Notes: a model not told the origin generated them from the sequence alone. A stretch of DNA of 64,000 nucleotides from Ixodes scapularis (GCF_016920785.2 NW_024609836.1:5946406-6010405); one strand, 5' to 3'. Shown: positions 21,000-32,770, numbered from the stretch's first letter. Made by a program: numbers and translations.

Positions 21000-22874
21000 T
21001 ACATCGGAGGAAAGGGGAAGTCCCTTTTGTTTGTATGTAAGAGTAAAACCAACAACAACAATTATGGTGTCGACACTTTGTGAGCCTATCTGTGTCTATT
21101 GAATGATATTAATTTTATTATTAGTTCGTTAAACATTGTTGCCTGTACGTTGTGGGATGTCGTCTTCAACGCGAGCAGTGGTTTTCATCTGAAGCAGGCA
21201 GCCTGGATGCGTGCTGCAGCACAACATAGTTCATTTGCGGTTGGTACAGCAGTTTGAAGGATGGTTCGCACAATATGGGGAATCACAATTCAATGGTCTA
21301 TCTCGGTCGTGGACAAGATTAGCTCATTCTAAACCATCTTGGCTAGAAATCGGGGATTTCCGACGAATAATACCTGCATGGTTGGGAGGGTCAGACAAGC
21401 CTTGTGAGTGCTTCGTTTTCTAGCCTCCCAGTCCTGAACCCACCCACGCACCACAATGTAGATGTTCTGATAGGCGGAAGCACATATTTGGAAAATGGTG
21501 AATGGCAACTTTTGTTACCTTTATCAGAATTCTGTATTACGGTCAAAGGTGGACTGCATATTGGCAATACTTTTTCTCACTTAAAAAATATCTCACACTA
21601 AAAATATGTAGTATAGCCGATGACAAAAAGAGAATGGCTGGGCGTCCTCCAGCACGTGCTTGTGCTTTTCACCCCACTTTGGACAGATCTCCTCGCTCCA
21701 GGCTCATGAGGCGCTGAAACGTCATCGTAGGTAGAAGACGGGCAGGTGATGGAACAACGGAGACTTCTCCCTGCCTTTCTCATGGTGTCAGTGAGCGTGT
21801 ACTTCTATACTCTAACTTAGCTTAACCTGTAAAGAGCTAAGAAGATTAGGCTTGGTGAGTGCCCTTACTGCATATGCATTGGTACAGCTGAGGCACTTTT
21901 TGAATCAAGATTATTGTGTATCTTGCCTTCAAAAACACATCAATTTGGGGGTGCGAAAGGGATTCTAAGGCATATTTTTGTTTGTATGGTCCTATTGCGC
22001 ATCAACTCCTTCTACTTAATGTGGAGTCGACCCATCCTGTTGAAAAATTTAATGCCTGCCAGGTAATTTTTTTGCATTTAGTTAATATAACGGTATTCAT
22101 TTAGGTATCCTAAGTCATTTGTCGTTGTGATGCAGTCTCTCTGTAAGTCAGACATGTTTATCATTCATAAAACTGCTTGTCAAATAACGGCACTGTTGAG
22201 GACATGTACTCGGCTCGAACAATCGCTGTGCACAAGCTGGTCATGTGTAACAGGCAGCAAACATCCCGGTCGGAACGTCCTACCTCGCTATGTAGCTGAA
22301 GATTAGGTCAGGGCCCCACTCACACACGTCTGTACTTTGCATCTCTTCAAGCTGGAGCACTTTTGACGCTACAAGCCATTGCAGCAAAAACAGTGTGACA
22401 CACGGTTATAAGCTTGACGTACCATGGCATCCAACTAGAAGGTCATATGGCTTGCAGCTTCTGCCATGGTTAACTTTAAACTGAGATAGTTTGGAATAAT
22501 GTTTCGGTTTTTAGTGTTGCCCAGCACGGTTAACAATTTGGTGATATAATGCTGCAGTTAAAGGTCTGCATTCATGACTGTATCGCCTTATGAATGCATA
22601 CTAGCTACTAAACTCTCTGTTCTGCAGAGAAATGAAATGCGCAATTTGCTTCCAATTGCAGCTACCTCTGGAACTTCATGGTATGAAGCAGCTTATGGCT
22701 GCCAGCACTGACCTATCTTGTTCTCTGGTCTGCGGAGGCTCATTGCAGGGAGTCAATCCGAGAGCCTCACCAGAGTTTCCTGCCCGTGGTCGTTCCACAT
22801 TTTTTTGTTGTACGTATGCATCCTTTCTGTCTTTCCCTTAATTGTACTCGGGCGTTTTCTTTTCATTGTCGCAG

Positions 22875-22981
22875 ATTTGCCTCAAAGTTGGTTCAGCACA
22901 CAAATGGACGCAGTACAACGGTATCCTACATATTTTGTTCAAGATAACTTTTGTTTGCGAAAGTTACATTTTTTTATGAAG
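22875..22981 (+). pseudogene. Exon-like block X2, copy B
   Basis: Acceptor TTTTCATTGTCGCAG, 107 nt, donor AAG|GTTAGT. It encodes a peptide like LPQSWFSTQMDAVQRYPTYF. In-frame sequence continues past both borders (22718-23038), but conservation of the borders in all copies supports an exon. Function not recognised. Confidence 0.4.
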
Positions 22982-24112
22982 GTTAGTCTTTTTCTATTTC
23001 TTTTACAAATTTATTTGAGCTTCCATGGGCAACACTAAAACGTTACGCCAAGGGCAAGGACAAGTTCACTGCTCTAACTTGTTCTCAACTGATTACGATA
23101 AATTTTTTTAATGTCGTGAAACCTCTTTCCAGCGCTTGATTTGCAACATGAAAAAAATTATACACAGGACATACTCTGTTTCTTAGACTGCTTGCTCATT
23201 CTGCAGGTGTGCCGGCTATAGATGTCTTGCTACTGGAGAACAGGTTGGTTTTTCCATTGCTTTTTTCTTAGCCGTTGTCTTAATAGTTCTTGTAAATTTA
23301 GAGATTTTCCTAAAAAGAAAGTCGGGCAGAATATTTAGTTTAATTAGTTCGCTGATAATAATGATTTAGTACCCTTTAGTCAGTAAAATAGATACTCTGT
23401 GCCGCTGTTAGTGTCAAGTCGAGATCCACGCTTTTTAGGCATTTTGCGCAGAGTAGTACCCATTTTTATTGGTTAGCCTCTTGGTGAGCCAACTAAACTC
23501 TTTCTAACCAGACACCTGCCCTTTCCTTTTACTTAGCAGGCTCTGGCAATAAAATGATATAGTGTTATTCCTCGGTGGCTTAAAAACCTAAAGAAAAAAA
23601 TTCTCCACGTTTGAACGCAAACATTTATTCAGGCAAAAGAAAAAAAAAAGCCAGTAGCAGACGACGCGTAGCCTCAACAGTGCTCCGCGCCGACAGCGTT
23701 GCGTCAAAATGGCGGTCGTCTCCTTTCCTTCCTTTCCTCCTCTCCGGCACCTTCGTCACCACACCCACTGGCAAAGCTCTCCCACTATACGGCTGTGCAT
23801 TGCAGTAGTAGTTTTTTTATAGTCTATAGAGTTGAATGTGAATATTTGACAGAAATCTCTCAGGTTCGGGTGAAGGAGGGTTAAATTAATGCATTTGATC
23901 GATCGTCTTAATTCGGTACCCATCATTTCAAGGCCTGTGTGGCCTTGTCCTGGGGTGTGACTATTACTGTGGCTGTGAAGGAGCAGTTTTTTAATACGCA
24001 CAAGTACAAAGTATAAAAACAAAAGGATCTACGTGCTGATCACAAAAGACTATGCGAGCCATTCTAATGTAGCTCTGACAAGTTCTTGATTGTGATTTGT
24101 TATGATTTTCAG

Positions 24113-24267
24113 CTACTTGGGTGCCTCAAGATCTGGAGATCCTAGTGGCCACAAGCTTGGACTCAATCTTCTTCTGTGGTCCCGCCAGGACCATGGGGGA
24201 GGTAATCCCAGCAACAAGAGCATCACAGTATCTCCCTGCCTGTGACTTTCGATTAGCATCAAGATGA
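24113..24267 (+). pseudogene. Candidate terminal exon X1, copy B
   Basis: Acceptor TATGATTTTCAG, then an open frame TWVPQDLEILVATSLDSIFF, CGPARTMGEVIPATRASQY and PACDFRLASR to a TGA stop. Copy C encodes nearly the same peptide but reads about 10 residues further to TAG. The amino-acid sequence is preserved between the two arms despite nucleotide differences, the best coding signal in the unit. Family not recognised. Confidence 0.45.
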
Positions 24268-24893
24268 GGGAGTTCTCGTACCACCAGGTGTTAGATATGC
24301 CACTCGAAATAAGCATTCTTGTTACCTATTAAGTCGAACAGCAAAAGCACTACTAAGCCTAAAATGCAAAAAAATCATATTAAAATCTTGGGTTTTATGA
24401 AGTTCCATTTACAAAAAGGAGTCTGCAGACATGAATCACATGTGAACTTAGAGCCCGCGGATGTAGGTTCAACGGAGACACTGAAATAACTTCCCGCAGA
24501 TGGCTTCGCTACTGCTATACCCAAGCAAATTCTTAAAATAATCATTGTGTTAAGCTGGTGTCATTAATCTTATGTACTTACCCCACCCAGCAGTCGGGAG
24601 TTGTGAAATATTAAGAAACAGGAAATTTCACATTGTCAGCTCTGTAAAGATTATACAGTGAACCAAGGATAGCACGTTCAACTCAAGAAAGCAATTTAGT
24701 GCAAGCCTAGTTTTAAGGTTCCCATAGGTGTAATTGCCCTTCATAATGAAGTAAAAACTGCTTAAGTTTTGGCCCACTACAGGCTTTCTATTAGTGTTAA
24801 AAAGTGTTATGGTGTTTTAAACAGCTCGCACCAAATATTTTCTTGAAATACATAGGTTTACAGAAATTATTATGAGGATATCTTTAGACAGTC

Positions 24894-25079
24894 ATGGTGA
24901 GACCAATCTTTAATGCCAAGTGTTTTACTTATTCAGAGTTGGTTGATTCTGTAAACATTGTAGGTCGCAAATTAATTTTTTATGGTATGCAATGGGCACA
25001 ATCATCCGTAATGACTAGCTCTACCTACGGGAACTTTATACGTTTACTACTTGATGGCTTCGCAAAACTAAGTATTTAG
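24894..25079 (+). pseudogene. ORF conserved between palindrome arms (copy B)
   Basis: The 61-aa frame starts MVRPIFNAKCFTYSELVDSV and continues NIVGRKLIFYGMQWAQSSVM. The opposite strand of copy C (32001-32138) encodes nearly the same peptide. It could be a coding remnant or simply shared repeat sequence that happens to lack stops. No domain recognised. Confidence 0.25.
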
Positions 25080-25442
25080 TTAATTCAACTCCTGCACTAA
25101 CCTTATCTCTAGAATTTTTTTAAAATTCTTTATGATCCTAACATTCTGAAATAGTTTTTCGAGAACTACGCTAGACATTTCCAGTTCATCATTTTTCTCG
25201 CAAAGCATTCGAGAGAGCCAAACCCTGTAATTTACGGACTGAACTCACAGAATGATGCGACTGTCAGTTTGAAACATTCGGCACTGTAACAGTAACAATG
25301 ACATGTCACTTGCTTATGTAATGTTCATTTTCCCAGATCAAACTGCTTTTTCCAGCTACATTCATTTTCAGTAGACTCATTCAACGAACTCCCACCCGAG
25401 GCTGCAGCGCTGGGTTCTGAGAACTAATTTGCATGAATATAT

Positions 25443-25643
25443 ATGCAACAGGTTTCTTTGAGTGTGCGTCTAACGCGTATTCTTCATATTGAATCTGCAA
25501 ACTGTATTCACCTTATTTTTATTTTGACATTTGTGTTTTCTTCAGTACTTTTCTCAACATCTGTGGTTGTTGAGCCGTACTCAAGCCCATACATCTTGTC
25601 TTTCGCTACTACATCAATATATAAAACTGTTGATGCCGAGTGA
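25443..25643 (+). pseudogene. ORF and splice acceptor conserved between arms (copy B)
   Basis: The frame begins MQQVSLSVRLTRILHIESA and contains the hydrophobic stretch IFILTFVFSSVLFSTSVV. A strong acceptor (TTTGTGTTTTCTTCAG at about 25530-25545) lies inside and is conserved in copy C (31375-31578, minus strand), so the block after CAG may be an exon in another frame. Function not recognised. Confidence 0.25.
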
Positions 25644-26199
25644 TAATTCAACGTACCGAATCTGTCGTGCGAGTTAAATAAGAACCAATAAAAAGCTCTA
25701 CAAAAGGAAATTTGGTTAAAGGGGGCTGTATGGGCATTAGAATAGCACATGCCATTCTAAAACAAATACTAATTCTTGTTAGGTATGCAAGGGTGCTGAC
25801 AGTGCTGTGCCGTTTCTGATGTGTCACAAAAAAAGAATCAGTGCCAGACAGTGTTTCTTATGGAAGTTCAAACTGTCGAATTCGAAGCCTAGAAGTTGCC
25901 TCAATACAAATGTATTTAGAGATCTGAGCCACTGACTCGTACATGTCTATGTGGCAATTATTCATATTCATGTGCATTATAGTTTACAAGGTCTAGTGTG
26001 CATTGATTTATTGCATTCATGCTGAAATTGGGAGGGGTTCTCTGGGTATGAAAAAAGAGATAAACATTTCTTGAAATCAAAACATTTGAGAATGGACAAA
26101 AAGAAGGATCTGAGAACGGTATCTTAGAATCTATTTTGCTTTTCTTATCTCCGATTTTCACTTTATTTCACCTGATGCATTTAGTTTTTTTTAGCGCAG

Positions 26200-26570
26200 C
26201 TCTTAGCACCCGTTTCCGCGTTTCGCGGCATCGCTGTCGGCGTAACCACCCAACTAAACTTGGCAGGAAATCGAATTAATGTTGCGGTCATGTGACGTTA
26301 ATATTTCCGCTAATTCTGGCTGAGAAACTGAATTTTTTTATGTATGACGTGACACAGTCATGCGATGTTATTTTCCACGTTACTTTTAGCGGGAAAACTG
26401 CATTTGTGTTGAGGTCACGTGACATCAATTTCCGCGCTATATTTAGTGGGAAACTTAACCCGCTAAATCTGGGGGGAAATTTTCCCGCTAAATTCGGGGA
26501 AATTTCTCGCTAATGGGAGGGATCGGAAGAGGAGGAGGGGAGGGGGAAGAGGGGCATACCCTCCCATCCT
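26200..26570. repeat. Sub-repeated module, copy B
   Basis: Three degenerate tandem units of about 65-70 bp, each with a GTCACGTGAC-like word followed by ATTTCCGC and TTTAGCGGGAAA. The mirror copy in arm C lies at 30190-30560. Looks like a dispersed MITE-type repeat; no ORF supported. Confidence 0.55.
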
Positions 26571-27075
26571 CCTCTTCAAAGGTCAGCGCTTTAATTTCAA
26601 ATTACAAAGAATTGTAAACGTATCATTTTTCATCTCATGTTTATTCAGCTTTTATATTGTAGGTGTGCTCGCAGCACAAATCTGGGTTGTGCTGATCCTC
26701 TACGCACAAGTTAGGAACTCCTGATCGGCAAGAGTGGGGAGTTTGGACTGACAGCTCAAGGGACACCATTGTTCAGTATTGAATTTATAATTATCTTTTG
26801 AGCAAAGTTGGGCTTTGCTGGATGCAGTTCTTCTGCAAATAAATACCTGCAGCCAAATTTACCAGGTCACTACGTTTCGCCTCTGCTCTTAGTGCTCCTG
26901 GAGGGCCTCGGATGAAAGCTTACTGCTGTGCAAACATCATGCTTGTTTGAAACCACTCACTGATGTAGAGACTCGCTGACAGCCAGCATTCCAATGAAAC
27001 GCTGGATGTCCACAAGTCTTTCTTGAACGATGCAAGCGGGGTGGGAACCATACAATCATATCGTATTAGGTTACA

Positions 27076-27270
27076 TTGTACAGGGTGTTTTTTATGTTGT
27101 ACAGAGTGTTAAAAAAAGCCGTAAAGGCTACATTTACGTGGTCTGTGCACATGAGTTTTATGGCCAGGGGGGCATTGTATGCAAGGCTAATTCGTAATGA
27201 TCAGTTGGCTTATTACAGAGAAGTGCCAGACGTCTATCAGAAAACTAGATGGAGGTTGATTCTAGCGTAG
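27076..27270 (+). other. Short ORF in copy B, not supported as gene
   Basis: A 64-aa frame in a part of the arm mirrored at 29500-29690. The mirrored sequence is not open in the equivalent frame, so this is recorded only as non-coding repeat sequence. The stretch 25645-27860 otherwise holds only the sub-repeats above. Confidence 0.3.
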
Positions 27271-28093
27271 TTTTCTCGCACGAATCTGAATATCCTGTTA
27301 GTTTTCCGCAAAGATAACCAAACGTGAGGAAAAAAAAAAAAACATTCGACCAGCAGTGACATTGTAAGAAGACCTTTCGGCCGCCAGGCGTGTGCCGCTT
27401 AAGGGCCGCCCTTCCAATCGCATGTTGTCTAGGTATATTCTCCCGCACTGGCACCGGTCGTAGTATATCTGTCTGCCCTTTTAAAAAATAGCATGTGCGT
27501 GCATAGCTTTGATAGGCGCTGAAGATGCGTGAGCGAAGATTTCGAATGCTGCTTTTGTGACGTCACTCTCCGGGGTAGCTTCTTCACAGCGGTTTGAAAA
27601 TGATTCTATGCAGCCTCGATTCACCAAAGTACCTATTAATTTTGATATTTGAGATTCTGGAGGTCAAATGAAGAAGATTTAAAAGTGTTTTCTCAAATTC
27701 AAAACCGCTTCAGCCTCTCTTTAAGTTTAGTATTTCCTGAAATTTTTAATAAGTGAAAATAGACCCACGGTGGACATTGAAAACTGGCTAAGCATCATCA
27801 AAACACACTAAATCAACTTTCTTTGTGAAGGTATAAGACAAGAGCAGCATTTTACGGCGTTCTAAAAAAATGGTCGATAAGGACGCACTTCCAGATTTCG
27901 GTTTCTTACCAGAGCGCATCTTGCGCCTGCGGTCCTGCTGTCCGGTGGCCGCAGCGCGAAGCCGCCCCCTCGCCTCCCTCGTAGGATGGAGAGAAGCAGG
28001 GCGCACGTGTGTTGCGTGTCTAAGCCCCTGGAGATCAGGACCGTGGGCGCAGAGATGCGCTCCGATAAGAAACTGAAACCTAGAAACTCGTCC

Positions 28094-28696
28094 AACCCTG
28101 TTGGAAAATTTCGATTATGGAAAGACGACGGAAAACGCTCATACAAGCGTAACCGTAATATGGGACATCCTATACAAGCGAAACGTTGGATCCAGTATAG
28201 TGGGTTAAGGCGGAACGATACAGGTAGGCGGAACCATACAAGCGTGTCGTATTATGGGACATCCTATACCAGCGTAGTGGAATACGGCGGAACCATGTGG
28301 AACCATACATGCACAACGTAATACGGGACAACCTATACCAGCGAAAAGGCGATACCAGAACGGTGGAGCCATGGCTCCAACATGCTGGTTTCGCCTTTTC
28401 ACTGTTGTACAGGGCGATTTAGTTTTAAGCTTTACATTTATGTTTAGAAAGGTCGTGAAAGCTAAATTAATGCGGTTTGTGCAGGGGAGTTATACGGCCA
28501 GGCGTACATAGTATAGGGACCTAATGGTAACGATCAGTCGGATAATTAAATACAATTTGTTAATTAACTTTTTAATTAGTGAAAATGAAAATAAGGTTTC
28601 AATTAGAAACTTGCTGAGTCATTGAAAACCACAAAATTAACTTGTTTTAGAAGGATATAATACAGGGGTAGCCTTTTACGCGTTCTGTAAAAATGC
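28094..28696. repeat. Module D1: spacer at the palindrome centre
   Basis: About 600 bp separating arms B and C. An inverted homologous module (D2) lies at 43588-44198, next to the outer end of copy C. D1 starts with AACCCTGTTGGAAAAT, carries three degenerate units of about 70-90 bp each containing GGGACA(T/A)CCTATAC, then a 52-bp hairpin, then AT-rich sequence ending near CGCGTTCTGTAAAAATGC. Its right part is itself related to the adjacent arm ends (27720-27875 and 28918-29065), so four related pieces cluster here and at the end of C. Confidence 0.75.
28346..28397. repeat. 52-bp near-perfect hairpin at the palindrome centre
   Basis: The left arm reads AAGGCGATACCAG and, past a few mismatches, TGGAGCC. 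The right arm is its complement ending CTGGTTTCGCCTT. The dyad axis at CCATGG (28371/28372) lies within about 25 bp of the dyad axis of the whole B/C palindrome. A diverged version sits in D2 at 43884-43937. Confidence 0.8.
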
Positions 28697-30189
28697 TTTA
28701 TTTGGACGAGTTTCTAGGTTTCAGTTTCTTATCAGAGCTCATCCCTGCGCCCAAGGTCCTGTTCCCCCTTAGACACGCAACGCACGTGCGGCTTGCTTCC
28801 CTCCATCCTACGAGGGAGGCGAGGGGGCGGCTTCGCACAGCGGCCACCGGGCAGCAGGACCGCAGGTGCAAAGATGGGCTCTGGTAAGAAACCAAAGTCT
28901 GGAAACGCGTCCAAATTGACCATTTTTTAGAACGCTATAAAATGCTGCTCTTGTTTTATATCTTCACAAAGAAAGTTGACTTAGTCTGTTTTGATGATGC
29001 TTGGCAAGTTTCTAATTGGAACCATGGGTCTATTTTCACTGATTAAAAATTTCAGGAACATACTATACTTAGAGAGAGGCTGAAGCGGTTTTGTATTTGA
29101 GAAAACACTTTTAAATCTTCTTCATATGACCTCCAGAATCTCAAATATCGAAATTATTTGGTAATTTTATGAATCGAGGCTGCATAGAGTCATTTTTAAA
29201 GCGCTGTGAAAGCACTTCCCTGGAGAGCGACGTCACAAAAGCAGCTTCCGAAATCTTTGCTCACGCATCTTCAGCACCTATCAAAGCTATGCACGCACGT
29301 GCTATTTTTTAAAAGGGCAGAAAAATGTGTCACGACTGGTGCCAATGCGGGAGAATATAGCTAGAAAACGTGAGATTGGACGCGCGGCCCTTAAGCGACA
29401 CACTGGTAGGATATTTTTTTGTGTTTTCTCACGTTTAGTATATCTTTGTGGAAAACGAACGGGATATTCAGATTCGCGGGATAAAATTACGCCAGAATAA
29501 ACCTCCATCTAGTTTTCTGAAAGAAGACTGGCACATCTCTGTAATAAGCTGACTGATCATTACAAATTAGCCTTTTATACTATGCCGCCCTGACCATATA
29601 ACTCACGTGCACAGACCGCGTAAATGTAGCTTTTACGGCTTTTTTAAAAATATCTGTAAAACATACAAAAAAACACTCTGTAGAATGTCCCCCAATACGA
29701 TACGATTGTATGGTTCCTTTCCCGCTTGCATTGTTCAAGACTTGTGGACATCCAGCGTTTCATTGGAATGCTGGATGTCATCGAGTCTCTACATCAGTGA
29801 GTGGTTTCAAACAAGCATAATGTTTGCACACCAGTAAGCTCTTATCCGAGGCTCACCAGGAGCACTAAGAGCAGAGGCAAAATGTCGTGACGTGGTAAAT
29901 TTGGTTGTAGGTATTTATGTTTAGAAGACCTGCATGCAGCAAAGCTTAACTTTGCGCAAAAGATGATAATTAAAAATTCAATACTGAACAATGGTGTCCC
30001 TTGAGCTGTCAGACCAAACTCCCACTCTTGCCACTCAGGAGTTCCTAACTTGTGCGTAGAGGATCAGCACAACCCAGATTTGTGCTGCAAGCGCACCTGC
30101 AATATAAAAGTTGAATAAACATGAGATGAAATATGAGACGTTTACAATTCTCTTTAATGTGAAATTAGAGCACAGATCTTGAAGAGGAG

Positions 30190-30560
30190 GATGGGAGGGT
30201 ATGACCCCCCCACCCCCTAACCCTAACCCTCCTGCTCCCTCCCATTTAGCGGGGAATTTCCCTGTATTTAGCGGGAAAATTTGCCCACTAAATTTAGCGG
30301 GTTAAGTTTTTCACTATATTTAGCGCGGAAATTGATGTCACATGACCTCAACACAAATGCAGTTTTCCCGCTAAAAGTAGCGGGGAAAATGACGTCGCAT
30401 ATCCGTGTCATGTCATCCATAAAAAATTCAGTTTCTCAGCTAGACTTAGCGGAAATATTAACATCACATGACCGCAACATTAATTCAATTTCCTGCCAAG
30501 TTTAGTTGGGCGGTTACGCCGACAGCGACGCCGCAAAACGTGGAAATGGGTGCTAAGAGC
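30190..30560. repeat. Sub-repeated module, copy C
   Basis: Mirror of 26200-26570, with the same GTCACATGACC- and TTTAGCGGGAAA-like words. Its left edge holds CCCTAACCCTAACCCT in a C-rich tract, too short to be telomeric. Confidence 0.55.
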
Positions 30561-30944
30561 TGCGCTAAAAAAACTAAATGCATCAGGTGAAATAAAGTGA
30601 AAATTAGAGATAAGAAAAAGAAAAGAGAATCTAAGATACCGTTCTCAGATCCTTCCTTTTGTCCGTTCTCGAATGTTTTGATTTCAAGAAATGTTTATAT
30701 CTTTATTTATACCCAGAGAACCCCTCCCAGTTTCAGCATGAATGCAATAAAGCAATGCAGACTAGACCTTGTAAACTATAATGCACATGGAAATGAATGT
30801 TCGCCACATAGTCATGTATGAGTCAGTGGCTCAGATCTCTAAATACATTTGTATTGAGAAACATTCTTCAATAAAACTTCTGGGCTTTGAATTCGACAGT
30901 TTGAACTTCCATAAGGAACACTCTATGGGCCGTTTCTTTCAGAA

Positions 30945-31385
30945 GCGAGTGCTTCAGATCACAAGTAACTCCCAATGCGCAAAAACGTGGTTTAGTTTTA
31001 CAACATGACGGCATGGCTGGTACCCGACAAGCTAGCATCGGGGCGTCCATATACGCTCGCATCTATCGTTAAAGTATTTTCAAGAGGATGCGAGACGAGA
31101 CCCACGAGAGCGCGAAATGACGAACGGCGGGAAAAGCCATGAGAGACCAGATGAACGATTGATGTAGCATACTTTCTGTCGGGCGGTCGCTTGCGCCACC
31201 TAGCTCACGCATGCTCAATTACGGTACTCAGTTTAGTTTCGGTTTTGAAAGGCGACCGAAATTGGTCCTTTGGCGCAGGCTTGGCGCAGATTACCCATAT
31301 TTCGGCAAAATGTAGCAGGATGTAGCAGGGTTAGCTCCTTGGCGCAGTTTGGCGCAATCGGCGCAGCAATCATATCACTGAATAG
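30945..31385. repeat. Dispersed repeat F1 inside copy C
   Basis: Not present at the mirrored place in B, but homologous and inverted to 44395-44845. The two share, among others, CGCAAAAACGTGG, CATGGCTGGTACC, TGTCGGGCGGTCGCTT and GGCGCAGATTACCCATAT. One end is rich in GGCGCA words. No clear inverted ends. A 75-aa minus-strand ORF across its border is chance. Confidence 0.7.
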
Positions 31386-31578
31386 GGAAAGACAAGATGT
31401 ATGGTCTTGAGTACGGCTCAACAAGCACAGATGTTGAGAAAAGTACTGAAGAAAAGTCAAATGTCAAAATAAAAATAAGCTGGAATGTGGATACAATTAA
31501 GGACATGGTCATGAATACAGTAGCAGATTCAATATGAAGAATACGTGTTAGACGCACACTCAAAGAAACCTGTTGCAT
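31375..31578 (-). pseudogene. ORF and splice acceptor conserved between arms (copy C)
   Basis: Counterpart of 25443-25643: begins MQQVSLSVRLTRILHIESA, with an insertion of about 12 residues in the middle, then IFILTFDFSSVLFSTSV. The internal acceptor (ACTTTTCTTCAG) is kept. Module F1 joins directly downstream. Confidence 0.25.
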
Positions 31579-32000
31579 CTATATTTATTCAAATTACTTC
31601 GCAGAACCCAGCGCTGCAGTCTCGGGTGCGAGTTCGCTGAATGAGTCCACTGAAAATGAGTGCGGACGGAAAAAGCAGTTTGATCTGCGACAATGAGCAT
31701 TACATAGGCAAGTGACATGTCATTGTTACTGTTACAGTGTCGAATGTTTCAAACTGCCAGTCGCATCATTATGCGAGTTCCATCTGTATATTACAGGGTT
31801 TGGCTCTCTCGAATGCTTTGCGAGAAAAATGATGAACTGGAAATGTCTAGCGTAGTTCTAGAAAAACTACTTCCAGAATCCTAAATCAGCATCGTAAAGA
31901 ATATAAAAAGTTTCTAGAGATAAGGTTAGTGCAGGAGTTGAATAAACTAAATACTTAGTTTTGCGAAACCATCTTGCCGTAGTAAACGTATAAAGTTCCC

Positions 32001-32138
32001 CTAGGTAAAGCTAGTCATTACGGATGATTGTGCCCATTGCATACCATAAAAATTTAATTTGCGACCTACAATATTTACAGACTCAACCAACTCTGAATAA
32101 GTGGAACACTTGGCACTAAAGATTGGTCTCACCATGAC
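32001..32138 (-). pseudogene. ORF conserved between palindrome arms (copy C)
   Basis: Counterpart of 24894-25079: MVRPIFSAKCSTYSELVESV then NIVGRKLNFYGMQWAQSSVM, stopped by TAG where B reads through. The frame is open further upstream (to 32225) in C. Meaning uncertain, as for the B copy. Confidence 0.25.
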
Positions 32139-32491
32139 TGACTGCAAACATCCACATAATAATTTCCATAAACCTATGCATTTCAAGAAAATATTTGGAG
32201 TGAGCTGTTTAAACGGCCATAACACTTTTTAACACTAATAGAAAGCCTGTAGTGGGCCACAACTTAAGCAGTTTTTACTTCATTATGAAGGGCAATAACA
32301 AATATGTGAACCTTAAAACTAGGCCTGCACTGAATTGCTTTCTTAAGTTGAACGTGCTATGCTCGGTTTTTAATCTTAGCAGAGATGACAATGTGCAAGT
32401 TCCCATTTTTTTATAATTCACATCTCCCGATTGCTGGGTGGGGTAGGTACATAAGATTGATGACACCAAAGTAACATAATGATTATTTTAA

Positions 32492-32770
32492 GTTGTCGCA
32501 CGCTAAGCCGGCGATTTCATCGTTACAGATACCTATATCAACTGGGTCCGCCACGATCGTCTGATACTGCCAGCGACACGTTGACATCTGCTATCAACAG
32601 CCGGAACCGGTGAGGCGATTGGGTGCGCCAGACCGACACGTCACCTATGACACTGCAAGCGCGCCTTCAAAAGAAGCGGACGAGGAAGACGAACCTCACA
32701 GGCGTTCAGCGGTGGCAGCAGCGCAGTTGTCGCAACACGCTAAGCCGGCGATTTCATCGTTACAGGTTGG
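32492..32770 (+). promoter_or_regulatory. Repeated 5' block of LINE 1
   Basis: A block of about 40 bp (AGTTGTCGCA then CGCTAAGCCGGCGATTTCAT then CGTTACAG) occurs at 32491 and again at 32725, a 234-bp offset. Tandem 5' monomers act as internal promoters in several LINE families, so this is probably one full monomer plus the start of the next. Function is inference. Confidence 0.5.

Larger units (their letters stand above)
17405..28093 (-). repeat. Long repeat unit, copy B (left palindrome arm)
   Basis: Inverted relative to A and C. Its outer end, at about 17420, is the complement of the same terminal motif that ends A and C. Its inner end meets module D1 at 28093. It matches copy C across its length except for insertions and replacements: it lacks the hAT MITE, the Harbinger element and the 7.3-8.2 kb segment, and has its own sequence at about 19880-20060. 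By eye it is the most divergent copy. It holds the best candidate first exon and four splice-bordered blocks on its plus strand. Confidence 0.85.

Noticed and set aside
30206..30235. CCCTAACCCTAACCCT resembling telomere repeat
   Set aside because: Only about two and a half units in a C-rich tract inside the palindrome arm, absent from the mirror copy. Arthropod telomeres are usually of TTAGG type.
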